The translations under genes and the position numbers were made by a program. Positions 1-9,172 of a stretch of DNA of 64,000 bases are shown here, piece by piece (within the stretch, counting starts at the first letter, position 1; the number at the start of each line of letters is the position of its first letter). Source of the stretch: CAVRIA01 sp963721115 (GTDB taxonomy: Bacteria; Desulfobacterota; Binatia; HRBIN30; CADEER01); contig CAVRIA010000004.1 in the NCBI GenBank assembly GCA_963721115.1, forward strand, positions 1,116,001 through 1,180,000. The letters run 5' to 3'. A model generated the notes under the pieces. It was not told the origin of the DNA, did not search any database, and saw nothing but the letters and a program-made list of their open reading frames with translations.

Positions 1-689
1 CCAACGCCTCGGTGATCTATGTCCCCCCTCCATTTGCGGCCGATGCGATCATGGAGGCGGCGGACGCCGGCGTGGAGCTGATCGTCTGCATCACCGAGGG
101 CATCCCGGTGCTCGACATGATGCGGGTCAAGCGCTTTCTCGAGGGTCGCTCGACGCGGCTGATCGGCCCCAACTGCCCCGGCATCATCACCCCCGGCGAG
201 TGCAAGATCGGCATCATGCCCGGCTACATCCACAACCCCGGGCGGATCGGCGTCGTGTCGCGCAGCGGCACGCTGACCTATGAAGCGGTGCACCAGCTGA
301 CCAGTATCGGCCTCGGCCAATCGACCTGCATCGGTATCGGCGGCGACCCGATCGTCGGCACCGGGTTCGTCGACGCCCTGCGACTCTACCAGGACGACCC
401 CGACACCGACGCCGTCATTCTGATCGGCGAGATCGGTGGCGCGGCGGAAGAGCTGGCGGCCTCGTTCGTGCGCGATCAGATGACCAAGCCGGTCGTCGCC
501 TTCGTCGCCGGGCAGACGGCGCCGAAGGGCCGGCGCATGGGGCATGCCGGTGCCATCATCGCCGGCGGGCGCGGCACGGCCGCGGACAAGATCGCCGCCT
601 TCGAGGCGGCGGGGGTACGTGTAGCGAAGAACCCGTCGGAGATGGGAAGAACGATGGCCGACCTACTGGCAGGACGTGAACAGTCATGA
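1..689 (+). CDS. sucD: Succinyl-CoA synthetase (ADP-forming) alpha subunit, 5' truncated by window edge
   Basis: This subunit binds CoA and carries the phosphohistidine for succinyl-CoA + ADP/GDP + Pi <-> succinate + ATP/GTP in the TCA cycle. It is cytosolic and pairs with the beta subunit SucC, presumably just upstream. The frame is open from base 3 without a start, so the N-terminal CoA-binding Rossmann part is lost at the window edge. The visible part contains GPNCPG, GECKIGIMPG, SRSGTLTYE and GIGGDP blocks. The catalytic His lies in RMGHAGAIIAGG near 543-545. The C-terminus is complete. The stop overlaps the ndk start (ATGA), so the two are translationally coupled. The identification is secure because all family blocks are in order. 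Confidence 0.97.
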   Translation, partial: NASVIYVPPPFAADAIMEAADAGVELIVCITEGIPVLDMMRVKRFLEGRSTRLIGPNCPGIITPGECKIGIMPGYIHNPGRIGVVSRSGTLTYEAVHQLTSIGLGQSTCIGIGGDPIVGTGFVDALRLYQDDPDTDAVILIGEIGGAAEELAASFVRDQMTKPVVAFVAGQTAPKGRRMGHAGAIIAGGRGTAADKIAAFEAAGVRVAKNPSEMGRTMADLLAGREQS

Positions 690-1108
690 TCGAGCGCACC
701 CTTTCCATCATCAAGCCCGACGCCGTCGCCAAGCGGAAGATCGGCGAGATCCTCGCCCGCTTCGAGAACGACGGGCTGCGCGTCGTCGCGGCCCGCTTCG
801 TGCGCCTGTCGCAGGACGACGCGGCGCGCTTCTACGCCGTGCACCGGGACAGGCCGTTCTACGCCGGCCTGACCGAGTTCATGTCCTCCGGTCCCATCTT
901 CGTCAGCGTTCTGGAAGGGCCGGGTGCGATCGCCAAGTTGCGCGAGATCATGGGCGCCACCGATCCGGCGAAGGCGGCGCCGAACAGCATCCGACGGGAC
1001 TTCGGGACCGATGTCGAGAAGAACGCCACGCATGGCTCAGACGCTGCAGACACGGCCCGCTGGGAGATCGGATTCTTCTTCGGCCAGCTCGATCAGTACG
1101 AGTACTGA
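686..1108 (+). CDS. ndk: Nucleoside diphosphate kinase
   Basis: This enzyme transfers the gamma-phosphate of ATP to NDPs by a ping-pong mechanism through a phosphohistidine. The protein has 140 residues, the usual length. It starts ERTLSIIKPDAV, has the RPFYAGLTEFMSSGP and RRDFG substrate blocks, and carries the active-site His in NATHGSDA. The ATG overlaps the sucD stop by 4 bp, so it belongs to the same operon. It is intact, and no other family fits. Confidence 0.97.
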   Translation: MIERTLSIIKPDAVAKRKIGEILARFENDGLRVVAARFVRLSQDDAARFYAVHRDRPFYAGLTEFMSSGPIFVSVLEGPGAIAKLREIMGATDPAKAAPNSIRRDFGTDVEKNATHGSDAADTARWEIGFFFGQLDQYEY

Positions 1109-2147
1109 GCCCTCCGAGGCGCGAGCTCTGAGCCCGCGGTCCCTTCGCCAGTGGTCGAGTGAGCGCGGCCTGCCCGCCTATCGAAGCGAGCAAGTGCTGC
1201 GCTGGGTTCTGCAGCGCGGCGCGTCGTCGTTCGACGACATGACCGATGTCGGGCGCGACCTGCGCGCCGCACTGGCGCGCGACTTCGCGTTCCCCGCCTT
1301 CGTTCCGGTGCGCGCGGAGCGCTCCGCCGACGGCACCCGGAAGCTGCTGTTCGCGCTGGAGGAAGGGCGCTCCATCGAGACGGTGGTGATTCCCGACCCG
1401 CCCCGCCTCACCGTCTGCGTCTCTTCGCAGGCGGGCTGCGCCATGGGCTGTCGCTTCTGCGCTACCGCGCGGCTCGGCCTGCAGCGCCATCTGAGCGCCA
1501 TGGAGATCATCGGTCAGATCCTCGCGGCGCGCCGCGAGCTGGCGAGCGGCGAGCGGCTGAGCAACGTGGTCTTCATGGGCATGGGCGAGCCGCTGGCCAA
1601 CTACGACGCGCTGGTCGAAGCGGTCCGAATGCTGGTGGCGCCGTGGGGACTGGGCGTATCGGGCCGCCGCGTCACGGTCTCGACCGTGGGGCTCGTGCCC
1701 CAGCTGCAGCGCCTGGTGGCGGAGACCCCGGCCAATGTCGCCGTGTCGCTCACCTCGACCTCGAACGAGAAGCGCGACTGGCTCATGCCGGTGAACCGGC
1801 GCTACCCGCTCGAGACTCTCATGGAAGCCTGCCGCACGCTGCCGATCGCGCAGCGGCGCCGAATCACCTTCGAATACGTGCTCCTGTCGCAGGTCAACGA
1901 TTCCCCAGCCGACGCCTCTCGGCTCGTCCGCCTGCTGCACGGAATACGTGCCAAGGTGAATCTCATCCCGTTCAATCCCTTTCCCGAAGCGGAGTTCGAC
2001 ACGCCGTCGCCGGCAGCGGTGCGGGAGTTCCAACAGCGCCTGCTCGCCGCCGGTGTCAACGCCACCGTGCGCACGCACCGCGGTCGCGACATCCAGGCGG
2101 CGTGCGGTCAGCTCGCCGCCGCGCACCGCGCCGAAGCGGTGCGGTGA
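1032..2147 (+). CDS. rlmN: Dual-specificity 23S rRNA/tRNA adenine-C2 methyltransferase RlmN (radical SAM)
   Basis: RlmN methylates C2 of A2503 in 23S rRNA, and of A37 in some tRNAs, using a radical SAM mechanism with a methylated Cys. The [4Fe-4S] motif CAMGCRFC lies near 1437-1460. MGMGEPLANYD follows, then NVAVSLTST, and the C-terminal methyl-carrying Cys sits in DIQAACGQL. The N-terminal helical domain begins around SPRSLRQWSSERGLPAYR. The start is uncertain: the ATG at 1032 overlaps ndk by 77 bp and adds about 35 unusual Ser/Arg-rich residues. The family-like N-terminus begins near 1131, where only a CTG is available. Function is certain, start is not. Confidence 0.93.
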   Translation: MAQTLQTRPAGRSDSSSASSISTSTEPSEARALSPRSLRQWSSERGLPAYRSEQVLRWVLQRGASSFDDMTDVGRDLRAALARDFAFPAFVPVRAERSADGTRKLLFALEEGRSIETVVIPDPPRLTVCVSSQAGCAMGCRFCATARLGLQRHLSAMEIIGQILAARRELASGERLSNVVFMGMGEPLANYDALVEAVRMLVAPWGLGVSGRRVTVSTVGLVPQLQRLVAETPANVAVSLTSTSNEKRDWLMPVNRRYPLETLMEACRTLPIAQRRRITFEYVLLSQVNDSPADASRLVRLLHGIRAKVNLIPFNPFPEAEFDTPSPAAVREFQQRLLAAGVNATVRTHRGRDIQAACGQLAAAHRAEAVR

Positions 2148-2153
2148 GGGGCC

Positions 2154-3098
2154 GTGTCGGGCATCGGCGTGGTCGTGAACCCGCGCGCGGGTGGCAACCG
2201 GCGCGCGGGTGGCCGGGCGGCGCGGCTCGTCGACGTCGTCGGGCGACACGGCTGGGTGCGGGAGACGGAATCTTTGGAACGGCTGGCCGAGGTCGCCGCC
2301 GAGTCGCGGCGCCGGTCGGTCGACCTCGTCGCCGTGTGCGGCGGCGACGGAACCGTGGCGCGCACCGTCTCGGCTCTGGTGCGCGAATACGGAGCCCAGC
2401 CGTTGCCGGGCATCCTGCCGTTGCGGGCCGGCACGATGAACACCGTCGCTCGGGCGATGGGCTGTCCGGCCTGGCGACCCGAGCGCATGCTGGCGCAGGT
2501 CGTGGCTGGATATCGAAGCGGCGGTACGCTCGACTCGACCCAACACCAGCTGCTGCGCGTCAACCGCACGGCGTACGGCTTCATGGTCGGGGCCGGTGTG
2601 CCGGTGGGGTTCCTGCGCGCCTACTACGCGCAGCCGCGGCAGGGAGCGGCCGCCGCCTCCGGCGTCCTGGCGCGGCTGGCCGCCTCGGCGCTGGTGGGAG
2701 GGGCGCGCGCGGCGGAGCTCTTTCGACCCATGCGGGCGCGCCTGCTGTGCGACGGGGACCAGGCGCGCTTCGACCGCTTCACGGTGATCTACGCCAGCAG
2801 CATCGAGGACATCGGGCTGGGTTTCCGGCCGACCTATCGGGCGCGCGAACGGCGCGGCTTCTTTCACGTCTTTGCGGGATCGCTGGGGGCGCGCGAGTTG
2901 GTGTTCTGCCTGCCTCGGATCCGGCTCGGGGTACCCACCCGTTCCCGCCGCGTCCACGACGCCGTGACCCGACACCTCGTGGTTGAGTTTCACGAGCCGA
3001 ATTTCTACATGATCGACGGCGACGTAATGGAGCCGGCGGCGCGGCTCGACGTAGAGGAGGGACCGATCGTGCGCGTGATTCGGAGACAGGCGGAGTGA
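2154..3098 (+). CDS. Diacylglycerol/lipid kinase family protein (DAGK catalytic domain)
   Basis: Members phosphorylate diacylglycerol, sphingosine-like or other lipid alcohols with ATP at the inner membrane face. The 314-residue protein starts GIGVVVNPRAGGN, the nucleotide-binding NPxAG motif. VCGGDGTVARTVS (GGDGT) follows at about residue 60, then LPLRAGTMNTVARAMG. The C-terminal half is the usual beta-sandwich, with IDGDVMEP near the end. It starts at GTG 6 bp after rlmN, and its stop overlaps the next GTG start. The substrate cannot be told; YegS-like or DgkB-like activity is possible. Confidence 0.85.
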   Translation: MSGIGVVVNPRAGGNRRAGGRAARLVDVVGRHGWVRETESLERLAEVAAESRRRSVDLVAVCGGDGTVARTVSALVREYGAQPLPGILPLRAGTMNTVARAMGCPAWRPERMLAQVVAGYRSGGTLDSTQHQLLRVNRTAYGFMVGAGVPVGFLRAYYAQPRQGAAAASGVLARLAASALVGGARAAELFRPMRARLLCDGDQARFDRFTVIYASSIEDIGLGFRPTYRARERRGFFHVFAGSLGARELVFCLPRIRLGVPTRSRRVHDAVTRHLVVEFHEPNFYMIDGDVMEPAARLDVEEGPIVRVIRRQAE

Positions 3099-3961
3099 AG
3101 ACACTCGGGGTGATCGGGGGCAGCGGTCTCTACGAGCTGCCGGGACTGAGGGACGTGGAGCGGCTGCGGCCCACGACGCCGTTCGGGGAGCCGTCCGACG
3201 AGCTCGTGCGCGGGCGCCTGGGGGGCGTGCAGGTCGTCTTCCTACCGCGCCACGGACGCGGCCATCGCATCATTCCGAGCGAGCTCAACTTTCGCGCCAA
3301 CATCTTCGCGCTGAAACAGCTCGGGGTGGAATGGCTGGTGTCGATCGGAGCGGTGGGGAGCCTGCGACAGGACATCGAGCCGGGGCACGTGGTCGTTCCC
3401 GATCAGTTCATCGACCGCACCGTGGCGCGCGCCAGCACCTTCTTCGGCCGCGGCATCGTTGCCCACGTCAGCATGGCCGACCCGGTGTGTACGGTGCTGT
3501 CGCGGCAGCTCGGCGCCGCCGCCAAGGCGGCGGGAGGAACCGTCCACGAGGGCGGTACCTACATCTGCATGGAGGGCCCGCAGTTCTCGACCCGGGCCGA
3601 GTCGAACCTGTACCGCCAGTGGGGGGCCGACGTGATCGGCATGACCAACTGGCAGGAAGCCAAGCTGGCGCGCGAGGCCGAGATGTGCTTCGCCAGCCTG
3701 GCGCTGAGTACGGACTACGACTGCTGGAACACGGCCGCCGGCGACGTCGTGATCGAGGAGGTGCTGCGCATTCTCGCCGAGAACGTCGAGCTGGCGCGGC
3801 GCACGCTCGCCGGCGTGGCGGAACGCCTGCCGGTGGAGCGCGACTGCGCCTGCGCGCGGGCGCTCGAGAACGCGATCATCACCGATCGGGCGGCCATTCC
3901 GGCGCCGTTGCGGGAGGAGTTGGCGATCTTGATCGGGAAGTACATGGAGGCGAAAGCATGA
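3095..3961 (+). CDS. mtnP: S-methyl-5'-thioadenosine phosphorylase / MTAP-type purine nucleoside phosphorylase
   Basis: This enzyme phosphorolyses methylthioadenosine to adenine and 5-methylthioribose-1-phosphate (methionine salvage). The 288-residue protein has the N-terminal GVIGGSGLYELPGL phosphate loop, PRHGRGHRIIPSELNFRAN, SIGAVGSLRQDI, and the MTAP signature GGTYICMEGPQFSTRAES followed by DVIGMTN. The GTG start overlaps the lipid-kinase stop, and the stop overlaps the PfkB gene by 4 bp. No other met-salvage genes are visible. The downstream PfkB kinase could take the sugar or adenosine product, but that is inference. MTIP activity on the inosine analogue cannot be excluded. Confidence 0.93.
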   Translation: MKTLGVIGGSGLYELPGLRDVERLRPTTPFGEPSDELVRGRLGGVQVVFLPRHGRGHRIIPSELNFRANIFALKQLGVEWLVSIGAVGSLRQDIEPGHVVVPDQFIDRTVARASTFFGRGIVAHVSMADPVCTVLSRQLGAAAKAAGGTVHEGGTYICMEGPQFSTRAESNLYRQWGADVIGMTNWQEAKLAREAEMCFASLALSTDYDCWNTAAGDVVIEEVLRILAENVELARRTLAGVAERLPVERDCACARALENAIITDRAAIPAPLREELAILIGKYMEAKA

Positions 3962-4866
3962 GTTTGCTCGTCGTGGGGTCGGTCGCGATCGACTCCGTCG
4001 AAACACCGGCCGGCCGCGCCGAGAACGCCGTCGGCGGGGCAGCGCTGTACTTCGCCGTCGCGGCGAGCTTCTTCACGCCGGTGCGCATGGTAGCCGCCAT
4101 CGGCGACGACTTCCCGGCCGAGGTGCTCGAGGATCTGCGCCGCCGCGGCGTCGACCTGGCGGGCGTGGAGAAGCGTTCCGGCAGCACGCTGCGCTGGGCG
4201 GGCCGCTACCACGAGGACATGAACGTCCGCGACACCCTGCACCTGGACCTCGGCGTCTTCGCCGACTTCAAGCCCGTCCTGCCGGCCGCCTTTCGCGATA
4301 CGCGGTACGTGTTCCTCGCCAACATCGATCCGCGCCTGCAGTCGGCGGTGCTCGACCAGCTGGCGGCGCCCGGCGTGGTGGGCTGCGACACCATGAACCA
4401 CTGGATCCACGAGTCGCGTCCCGATCTGGAGCAGCTGCTCGAGCGGGTCGGGATCCTGGTCATCAACGACGAGGAGGTGAGGATGCTGAGCGGCGAGCGC
4501 AACGTCGTCCGCGCGGCGCGGCGCGTGCTGGGCATGGGGCCCAAGACGCTGCTGGTCAAGCGCGGCGAGTACGGGGTGATCCAGTTCGCCGCCGACAGCA
4601 TCTTCGCGGTGCCGGCGTTCCCGCTCGAGGAGGTCTTCGACCCGACCGGGGCGGGGGACTGCTTCGCCGGCGGCTTCATGGGACAGCTCGCCCGCTCCGG
4701 CGACACATCGGCGGCGGGGCTGCGGCGCGCCATCGTCTACGGTAGCGTGCTGGCGTCGTTCGTCGTCGAGGACTTCAGCTACAAACGCCTGCAGAACCTG
4801 ACGACCGACGCCATCGAGCAGCGCTACCGCCAGTTCGTCAGCCTGACCGACATCGACGGCGCCTGA
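3958..4866 (+). CDS. PfkB family carbohydrate/nucleoside kinase
   Basis: This is an ATP-dependent kinase of the ribokinase/adenosine kinase superfamily with 302 residues. It begins LLVVGSVAIDSVETP and has the VGGAALYFAVAAS substrate region, a lid-like YHEDMNVRDTLHLDL segment, and the C-terminal PfkB signature DPTGAGDCFAGGFMG, where the Asp of GAGD is the catalytic base. The ATG overlaps the mtnP stop (ATGA). This fixes the start against a longer open frame that begins inside mtnP. MtnP and this kinase probably act on linked metabolites such as methylthioribose phosphate or adenosine, but the substrate is not readable from sequence. Confidence 0.9.
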   Translation: MSLLVVGSVAIDSVETPAGRAENAVGGAALYFAVAASFFTPVRMVAAIGDDFPAEVLEDLRRRGVDLAGVEKRSGSTLRWAGRYHEDMNVRDTLHLDLGVFADFKPVLPAAFRDTRYVFLANIDPRLQSAVLDQLAAPGVVGCDTMNHWIHESRPDLEQLLERVGILVINDEEVRMLSGERNVVRAARRVLGMGPKTLLVKRGEYGVIQFAADSIFAVPAFPLEEVFDPTGAGDCFAGGFMGQLARSGDTSAAGLRRAIVYGSVLASFVVEDFSYKRLQNLTTDAIEQRYRQFVSLTDIDGA

Positions 4867-4869
4867 TCG

Positions 4870-5832
4870 ATGGACCTCTCGGTCGTGGTCCCGATCCACA
4901 ACGAGGTGGAGAACGTGCCGGGGCTGCACCAGGAGCTCGACGCGGCGCTGCGGCCGCTGGGCCTCTCGTACGAGCTGATCTTCGTCGACGATGGCAGCAC
5001 CGACGGCAGCTTCGACGTCCTGGCCGAGCTGATCGGGCGCGATTCGCATGTCGTGGTGGTCAAGCTGAGCCGCAACTTCGGCCAGACGGCCGCCCTGGCG
5101 GCGGGGCTGGCGCGGACGACGGGCACGAACGTCGTGCTCATGGACGGCGACCGGCAGAACGATCCGGCCGACATTCCCGCCATGCTGGCCAAGCGACGCG
5201 AGGGGTTCGACCTCGTCGCCGGCTGGCGGGCACAGCGGCGCGACCCGTGGCTCAGCCGGCGGCTGCCGTCGCACGCCGCCAACTGGTTGATCGGCGTGAT
5301 CACCGGCGTCCGCCTGCACGACTACGGCTGCACCCTGAAGCTGCTGCGCGGCGACCTCGCCCGCAGCCTGCGGCTGTACGGCGAAATGCACCGTTTCATC
5401 CCCGCCCTGGTCGACGATCTGGGCGGCAAGATCGTCGAGATGAAGGTGAATCACCGCCCGCGCGTCGCCGGGGTCTCGAAGTACGGCGTATCGCGCACGG
5501 TGCGGGTGGTCCTCGATCTGGTCACCGTCAAGTTCCTGTCCAGCTACTCGACGCGCCCGATCCACATCTTCGGCGTCGTCGGCCTGCTGTCGACGCTGTT
5601 CGGCCTCGTCATCGTCGGGGTGCTGGGCTTCGAGCGCATCTACCTCGGGACGCCGATCGGCGACCGGCCGATCGTCCTGCTCGGCATCCTGCTGACCATC
5701 ATGGGGCTCCAGTTCGTCACCATGGGCTTGATCGGAGAGCTGCTGGTACGCACGTACCATGAGTCTCAGGACAAGCCCGTCTATCGCGTCGACACCGTTC
5801 TGGGCGCTGGACCTGAATTGACTTCACCCTAG
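4870..5832 (+). CDS. Family 2 glycosyltransferase, membrane-anchored (ArnC/GtrB/DPM1-like)
   Basis: It probably transfers a sugar from a nucleotide donor to polyprenyl phosphate at the inner membrane. The GT-A domain shows SVVVPIHNEVENV, the donor-binding FVDDGSTDGSFDVL and LMDGDRQNDPADI (DXD-like). SKYGVSRTVRVVLDLVTVKF precedes two C-terminal membrane segments around 5570-5640 and 5675-5740. That architecture is typical of polyprenyl-phosphate glycosyltransferases. It has 320 residues, starts 4 bp after the PfkB gene and precedes the UDP-sugar genes, so an exopolysaccharide or glycolipid role is likely. The exact sugar is unknown. Confidence 0.9.
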   Translation: MDLSVVVPIHNEVENVPGLHQELDAALRPLGLSYELIFVDDGSTDGSFDVLAELIGRDSHVVVVKLSRNFGQTAALAAGLARTTGTNVVLMDGDRQNDPADIPAMLAKRREGFDLVAGWRAQRRDPWLSRRLPSHAANWLIGVITGVRLHDYGCTLKLLRGDLARSLRLYGEMHRFIPALVDDLGGKIVEMKVNHRPRVAGVSKYGVSRTVRVVLDLVTVKFLSSYSTRPIHIFGVVGLLSTLFGLVIVGVLGFERIYLGTPIGDRPIVLLGILLTIMGLQFVTMGLIGELLVRTYHESQDKPVYRVDTVLGAGPELTSP

Positions 5833-5935
5833 ACCGTCGCTATGGCTCGGGCGGTCGGCGACCCGAGAAGGCGCATGGGGCCGGCGGGTTTCGCGCCGCG
5901 ACGCCCGCGTCTCGCCGAAACCAGGAGGACGGAAA

Positions 5936-7252
5936 GTGAAGCTTTGCGTGGTTGGCACGGGATACGTCGGCTTGGTCGCCGGAACCTGCTTTGCCGAGAG
6001 CGGAAACGACGTCATCTGCGTCGACATCGACGCCGAGAAGATCGCCACCCTGTCGCGCGGCGAGGTGCCGATCTATGAGCCCGGGTTGGAGGAGCTGATC
6101 CGGCGCAACGTGGCGCAGAAGCGCCTCTCGTTCCAGACCGATCTGACGGACGCGGTGCGCCGGTCGCTGCTCTGTTTCATCGCCGTCGGCACCCCCGAGG
6201 GCGCCAACGGCGAGGCCGATCTGGGGGCGGTGTTGAAGGTCGCCGAGAGCATCGGCGACGCGATGGATGGCTACCGCATCATCGTCGACAAGAGCACCGT
6301 ACCGGTGGGTACCGCCGCGCGCGTCAGGGAGATCGTTCGCTCCCGCACGACACATCCGTTCGACGTCGTGTCCAACCCGGAGTTCCTCAAGGAAGGCGCC
6401 GCCATCGAGGACTTCCAGAGGCCCGACCGCGTCATCATCGGCAGCGACAGCGAGCACGCCCTGGCCGTCATGGCGGAGCTCTACGAGTCTTTCGTGCGCA
6501 CCGGCAACCCGATTCTGAAGATGAGCTCGGAGAGCGCCGAGATGGCCAAGTACGCCTCCAACGCCATGCTGGCCACGCGCATCTCCCTGATCAACGAGAT
6601 CGCCAACCTGTGCGAGGCGGTCGGCGGCGACATCGAGGACGTCCGCAAGAGCGTCGGCCTCGACCGGCGCATCGGTCCCGCCTTCCTCTTTCCCGGCGTC
6701 GGGTACGGCGGCTCCTGCTTTCCGAAGGACGTCAAGGCCCTGGTGCGCATGGCCGAGGGGCACGGCGTCCCGCCGCGCATCCTGCAGGCGGTCGACGAGG
6801 TCAACGCGGCCCAGAAGCGACTCCTCTTCGAGAAGGTCGAGCGCCACTTCGGCGAGCGCCTGAACGGGGCGCAGCTCGCCGTCTGGGGCCTCTCTTTCAA
6901 GCCGCGCACCGACGATATGCGGGAGGCGCCGTCGGTCGTCTTGATCGAGGAGCTGCTGCGCGCCGGAGCGCGCCTGCGCACGCACGATCCGGAGGCGCTG
7001 GAGCAGGCGCGGCGTCTGTTCGGCTCCCGCATCAGCTATCACGACGTCGCCTACGAGGCGCTGGAGGGGGCCGACGCGCTGTTGATCGTGACCGAGTGGC
7101 AGGAGTTCAAGCAGCCCGACTTCCAGCGCATGAAGGACCTCCTCCGGCAACCCGTCATCTTCGACGGGCGCAACCTCTACCAGCGGCGCAAGATGCGGGA
7201 GCTCGGCTTCACCTACCACGCCATCGGACGCCCGCCCGTGCTGCAGGGCTGA
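5936..7252 (+). CDS. ugd: UDP-glucose 6-dehydrogenase
   Basis: This enzyme oxidises UDP-glucose twice with NAD+ to UDP-glucuronate. The 438-residue protein has an N-terminal Rossmann fold (CVVGTGYVGLVAGTCFAESG), the VDKSTVPVGTA and NPEFLKEG blocks, and the central dimer helix. The catalytic Cys is in FLFPGVGYGGSCFPKDV, and the C-terminal UDP-binding domain begins at WGLSFKPRTDDMREAPS. The GTG start has a good GGAGG site 8 bases upstream (caggaggacggaaa). It is followed 1 bp later by the decarboxylase that uses its product. Confidence 0.97.
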   Translation: MKLCVVGTGYVGLVAGTCFAESGNDVICVDIDAEKIATLSRGEVPIYEPGLEELIRRNVAQKRLSFQTDLTDAVRRSLLCFIAVGTPEGANGEADLGAVLKVAESIGDAMDGYRIIVDKSTVPVGTAARVREIVRSRTTHPFDVVSNPEFLKEGAAIEDFQRPDRVIIGSDSEHALAVMAELYESFVRTGNPILKMSSESAEMAKYASNAMLATRISLINEIANLCEAVGGDIEDVRKSVGLDRRIGPAFLFPGVGYGGSCFPKDVKALVRMAEGHGVPPRILQAVDEVNAAQKRLLFEKVERHFGERLNGAQLAVWGLSFKPRTDDMREAPSVVLIEELLRAGARLRTHDPEALEQARRLFGSRISYHDVAYEALEGADALLIVTEWQEFKQPDFQRMKDLLRQPVIFDGRNLYQRRKMRELGFTYHAIGRPPVLQG

Positions 7253-7253
7253 G

Positions 7254-8213
7254 ATGGGGCGCATCGTCATCACCGGCGGCGCCGGATTCATCGGCTCGCA
7301 CCTGGCGGACCGACTGCTCGCCGCCGGCCACGAGGTCATCGTCCTCGACAACCTCTCCACCGGCCATCCCCGCAACATCGCCCACCTGCTCGGAAATCCA
7401 CGCTTCAGCTTCGTTCAGTACGACGTCACCGGTTACATCTACGTCGACGGCCCGCTCGACGCGATCTACCACCTCGCGTCGCTGCCCAGCCCGGTCGACT
7501 ACCTGCGCAAGCCGATCCAGACGCTCAAGGTCGGCGCGCTGGGAACGCACAAGTCCCTCGGTCTGGCGCGCGCCAAGGGCGCCAAGCTGTTGCTCGCGTC
7601 CACGTCGGAGGTGTACGGCGACCCGGCGGTGCACCCGCAGCCGGAGACCTACTGGGGAAACGTCAACCCGATCGGGCCGCGCGGCGCCTACGACGAGTCG
7701 AAGCGCTTCGCCGAGGCGATGACCATGGCCTATCGTCGCCACCACCACGTGTCGACGCGAATCTGTCGCATCTTCAACACCTACGGTCCGCGCATGCGCG
7801 CCGACGACGGGCGGGTGGTGACGAACTTCGTCGCCCAGGCTCTGCGCGGCGAGCCGCTGACGGTCTACGACGACGGATCGCGCACCCGCAGCTTCTGCTA
7901 CGTCAGCGACCTGGTCGAGGGGATGCTCCGGCTGATGGAGTCGGAGGAGGTGGAGCCGGTCAACCTCGGGAACCCGCACGAGATGTCCATCGTGGACTTC
8001 GCCCACCGCGTCGTGGAGCTGAGCGAGTCCACCTCGCAGGTGGTCTTCGTCACCCCGACCGACGAGCGCACCACGGACGATCCGAACACCCGGCAGCCGA
8101 ACATCGACAGGGCGCGGCGGCTGCTGAAGTGGGAGCCCCAGGTGTCGCTCGACGAGGGCCTGCGGGCGACCATCGAGTACTTTCGCGCCCTGCTGCGGAG
8201 GGAAGAGGCATGA
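7254..8213 (+). CDS. UDP-glucuronate decarboxylase (UDP-xylose synthase type, extended SDR)
   Basis: It converts UDP-glucuronate to UDP-xylose through an NAD-bound 4-keto intermediate. The 319-residue extended SDR has ITGGAGFIGSHLADRL at the N-terminus, YHLASLPSPVDY, and the family-specific block HPQPETYWGNVNPIGPRGAYD. The catalytic YxxxK is Tyr-Asp-Glu-Ser-Lys, followed by RIFNTYGPRM. The YWGNVNPIGPR block separates it from GalE and dTDP-glucose dehydratases. It lies directly after ugd and overlaps the next epimerase by 4 bp, so substrate supply is in cis. Confidence 0.92.
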   Translation: MGRIVITGGAGFIGSHLADRLLAAGHEVIVLDNLSTGHPRNIAHLLGNPRFSFVQYDVTGYIYVDGPLDAIYHLASLPSPVDYLRKPIQTLKVGALGTHKSLGLARAKGAKLLLASTSEVYGDPAVHPQPETYWGNVNPIGPRGAYDESKRFAEAMTMAYRRHHHVSTRICRIFNTYGPRMRADDGRVVTNFVAQALRGEPLTVYDDGSRTRSFCYVSDLVEGMLRLMESEEVEPVNLGNPHEMSIVDFAHRVVELSESTSQVVFVTPTDERTTDDPNTRQPNIDRARRLLKWEPQVSLDEGLRATIEYFRALLRREEA

Positions 8214-9139
8214 GGATCCTGGTCTCGGGAGGGGCGGGGTTCATCGGCGGTCACGTGGTCGACGCCTACGTGCGGGCCGGGCACCAGGTGGCGGTGATCG
8301 ACGACCTGTCCTCCGGTCACAAGGAGAACCTGAACCCCAAAGCGCGCTTCTACCAGGTGGACATTCGCGACGCGGCGGCCGGCGAGGTGTTCGAGCGCGA
8401 GCGGCCCGAGGTGCTGAGTCACCACGCCGCGCAGATGGACGTCCGGCGCTCGGTGGCGGATCCCGTCTTCGACGCCCAGGTCAACCTGGTGGGCATGCTC
8501 AATCTGCTGGAGCACGGCCGGCGCCACGGACTGCGGCGCGTGGTGTTCGCCTCCTCGGGCGGTACCGTCTACGGGGAGCAGGAGCGCTTCCCGGCGCGCG
8601 AGACCGACGCCACCGCGCCGGTGAGCCCCTACGGGGTCGCCAAGCTGGCCACGGAGCGCTATCTGTACTTCTACCGATGCGCCTACGACATCTCGTATAT
8701 CGCCCTGCGCTACGCCAACGTATACGGCCCGCGGCAGGACCCGCACGGCGAGGCCGGCGTGGTGGCGATCTTCGCCGGCAAGCTGCTCGACGGTGAGACG
8801 CCGACGATCAACGGAAGCGGCGAGCAGACGCGCGACTACGTCTTCGTCGCCGACGTCGTGCGCGCCAACGAGCTGGCGCTGGAGGCGAGCTACTGCGGCG
8901 CCCTCAACATCGGCACCGGGATCGAGACCGACGTCAACCGGCTCTTTCAGGTGCTGCGCGCCGAGACCGGCTCCGAGGCGCCGGAGCGGCACGGGCCCGG
9001 CAAGCCCGGCGAGCAGGCGCGCAGCGTTCTCGATCCCGCCCGCGCCCTGCAGGAGATCGGCTGGTCGCCGCAGGTGTCCCTCGAGGCGGGGTTGGGGCGT
9101 ACGGTGGACTATTTTCGCGAGCGCCGCCGCGCCGGCTGA
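8210..9139 (+). CDS. NAD-dependent epimerase/dehydratase, UDP-glucose/UDP-glucuronate 4-epimerase-like
   Basis: This 309-residue extended SDR is probably a UDP-hexose (or UDP-hexuronate) 4-epimerase. Motifs are LVSGGAGFIGGHVVDAY, DDLSSGHKENL, LSHHAAQMDVRRSV, FASSGGTVYGE, the catalytic YGVAK (YxxxK) and RYANVYGPRQDPHGEAGV. The ATG overlaps the preceding decarboxylase stop; a longer in-frame extension from 8129 lies inside that gene and is rejected. With ugd and the decarboxylase it forms a UDP-Glc / UDP-GlcA / UDP-Xyl set for surface polysaccharide. GalE and Gla-type epimerases cannot be separated here. Confidence 0.88.
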   Translation: MRILVSGGAGFIGGHVVDAYVRAGHQVAVIDDLSSGHKENLNPKARFYQVDIRDAAAGEVFERERPEVLSHHAAQMDVRRSVADPVFDAQVNLVGMLNLLEHGRRHGLRRVVFASSGGTVYGEQERFPARETDATAPVSPYGVAKLATERYLYFYRCAYDISYIALRYANVYGPRQDPHGEAGVVAIFAGKLLDGETPTINGSGEQTRDYVFVADVVRANELALEASYCGALNIGTGIETDVNRLFQVLRAETGSEAPERHGPGKPGEQARSVLDPARALQEIGWSPQVSLEAGLGRTVDYFRERRRAG

Positions 9140-9172
9140 GCCGGCGCCGTTCGCGTTTGCCGAGCCGTTCGC

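Noticed and set aside
948..3104. A 718-residue minus-strand frame over rlmN and the lipid kinase
   Set aside because: Low-complexity Arg/His-rich, antisense to intact genes.
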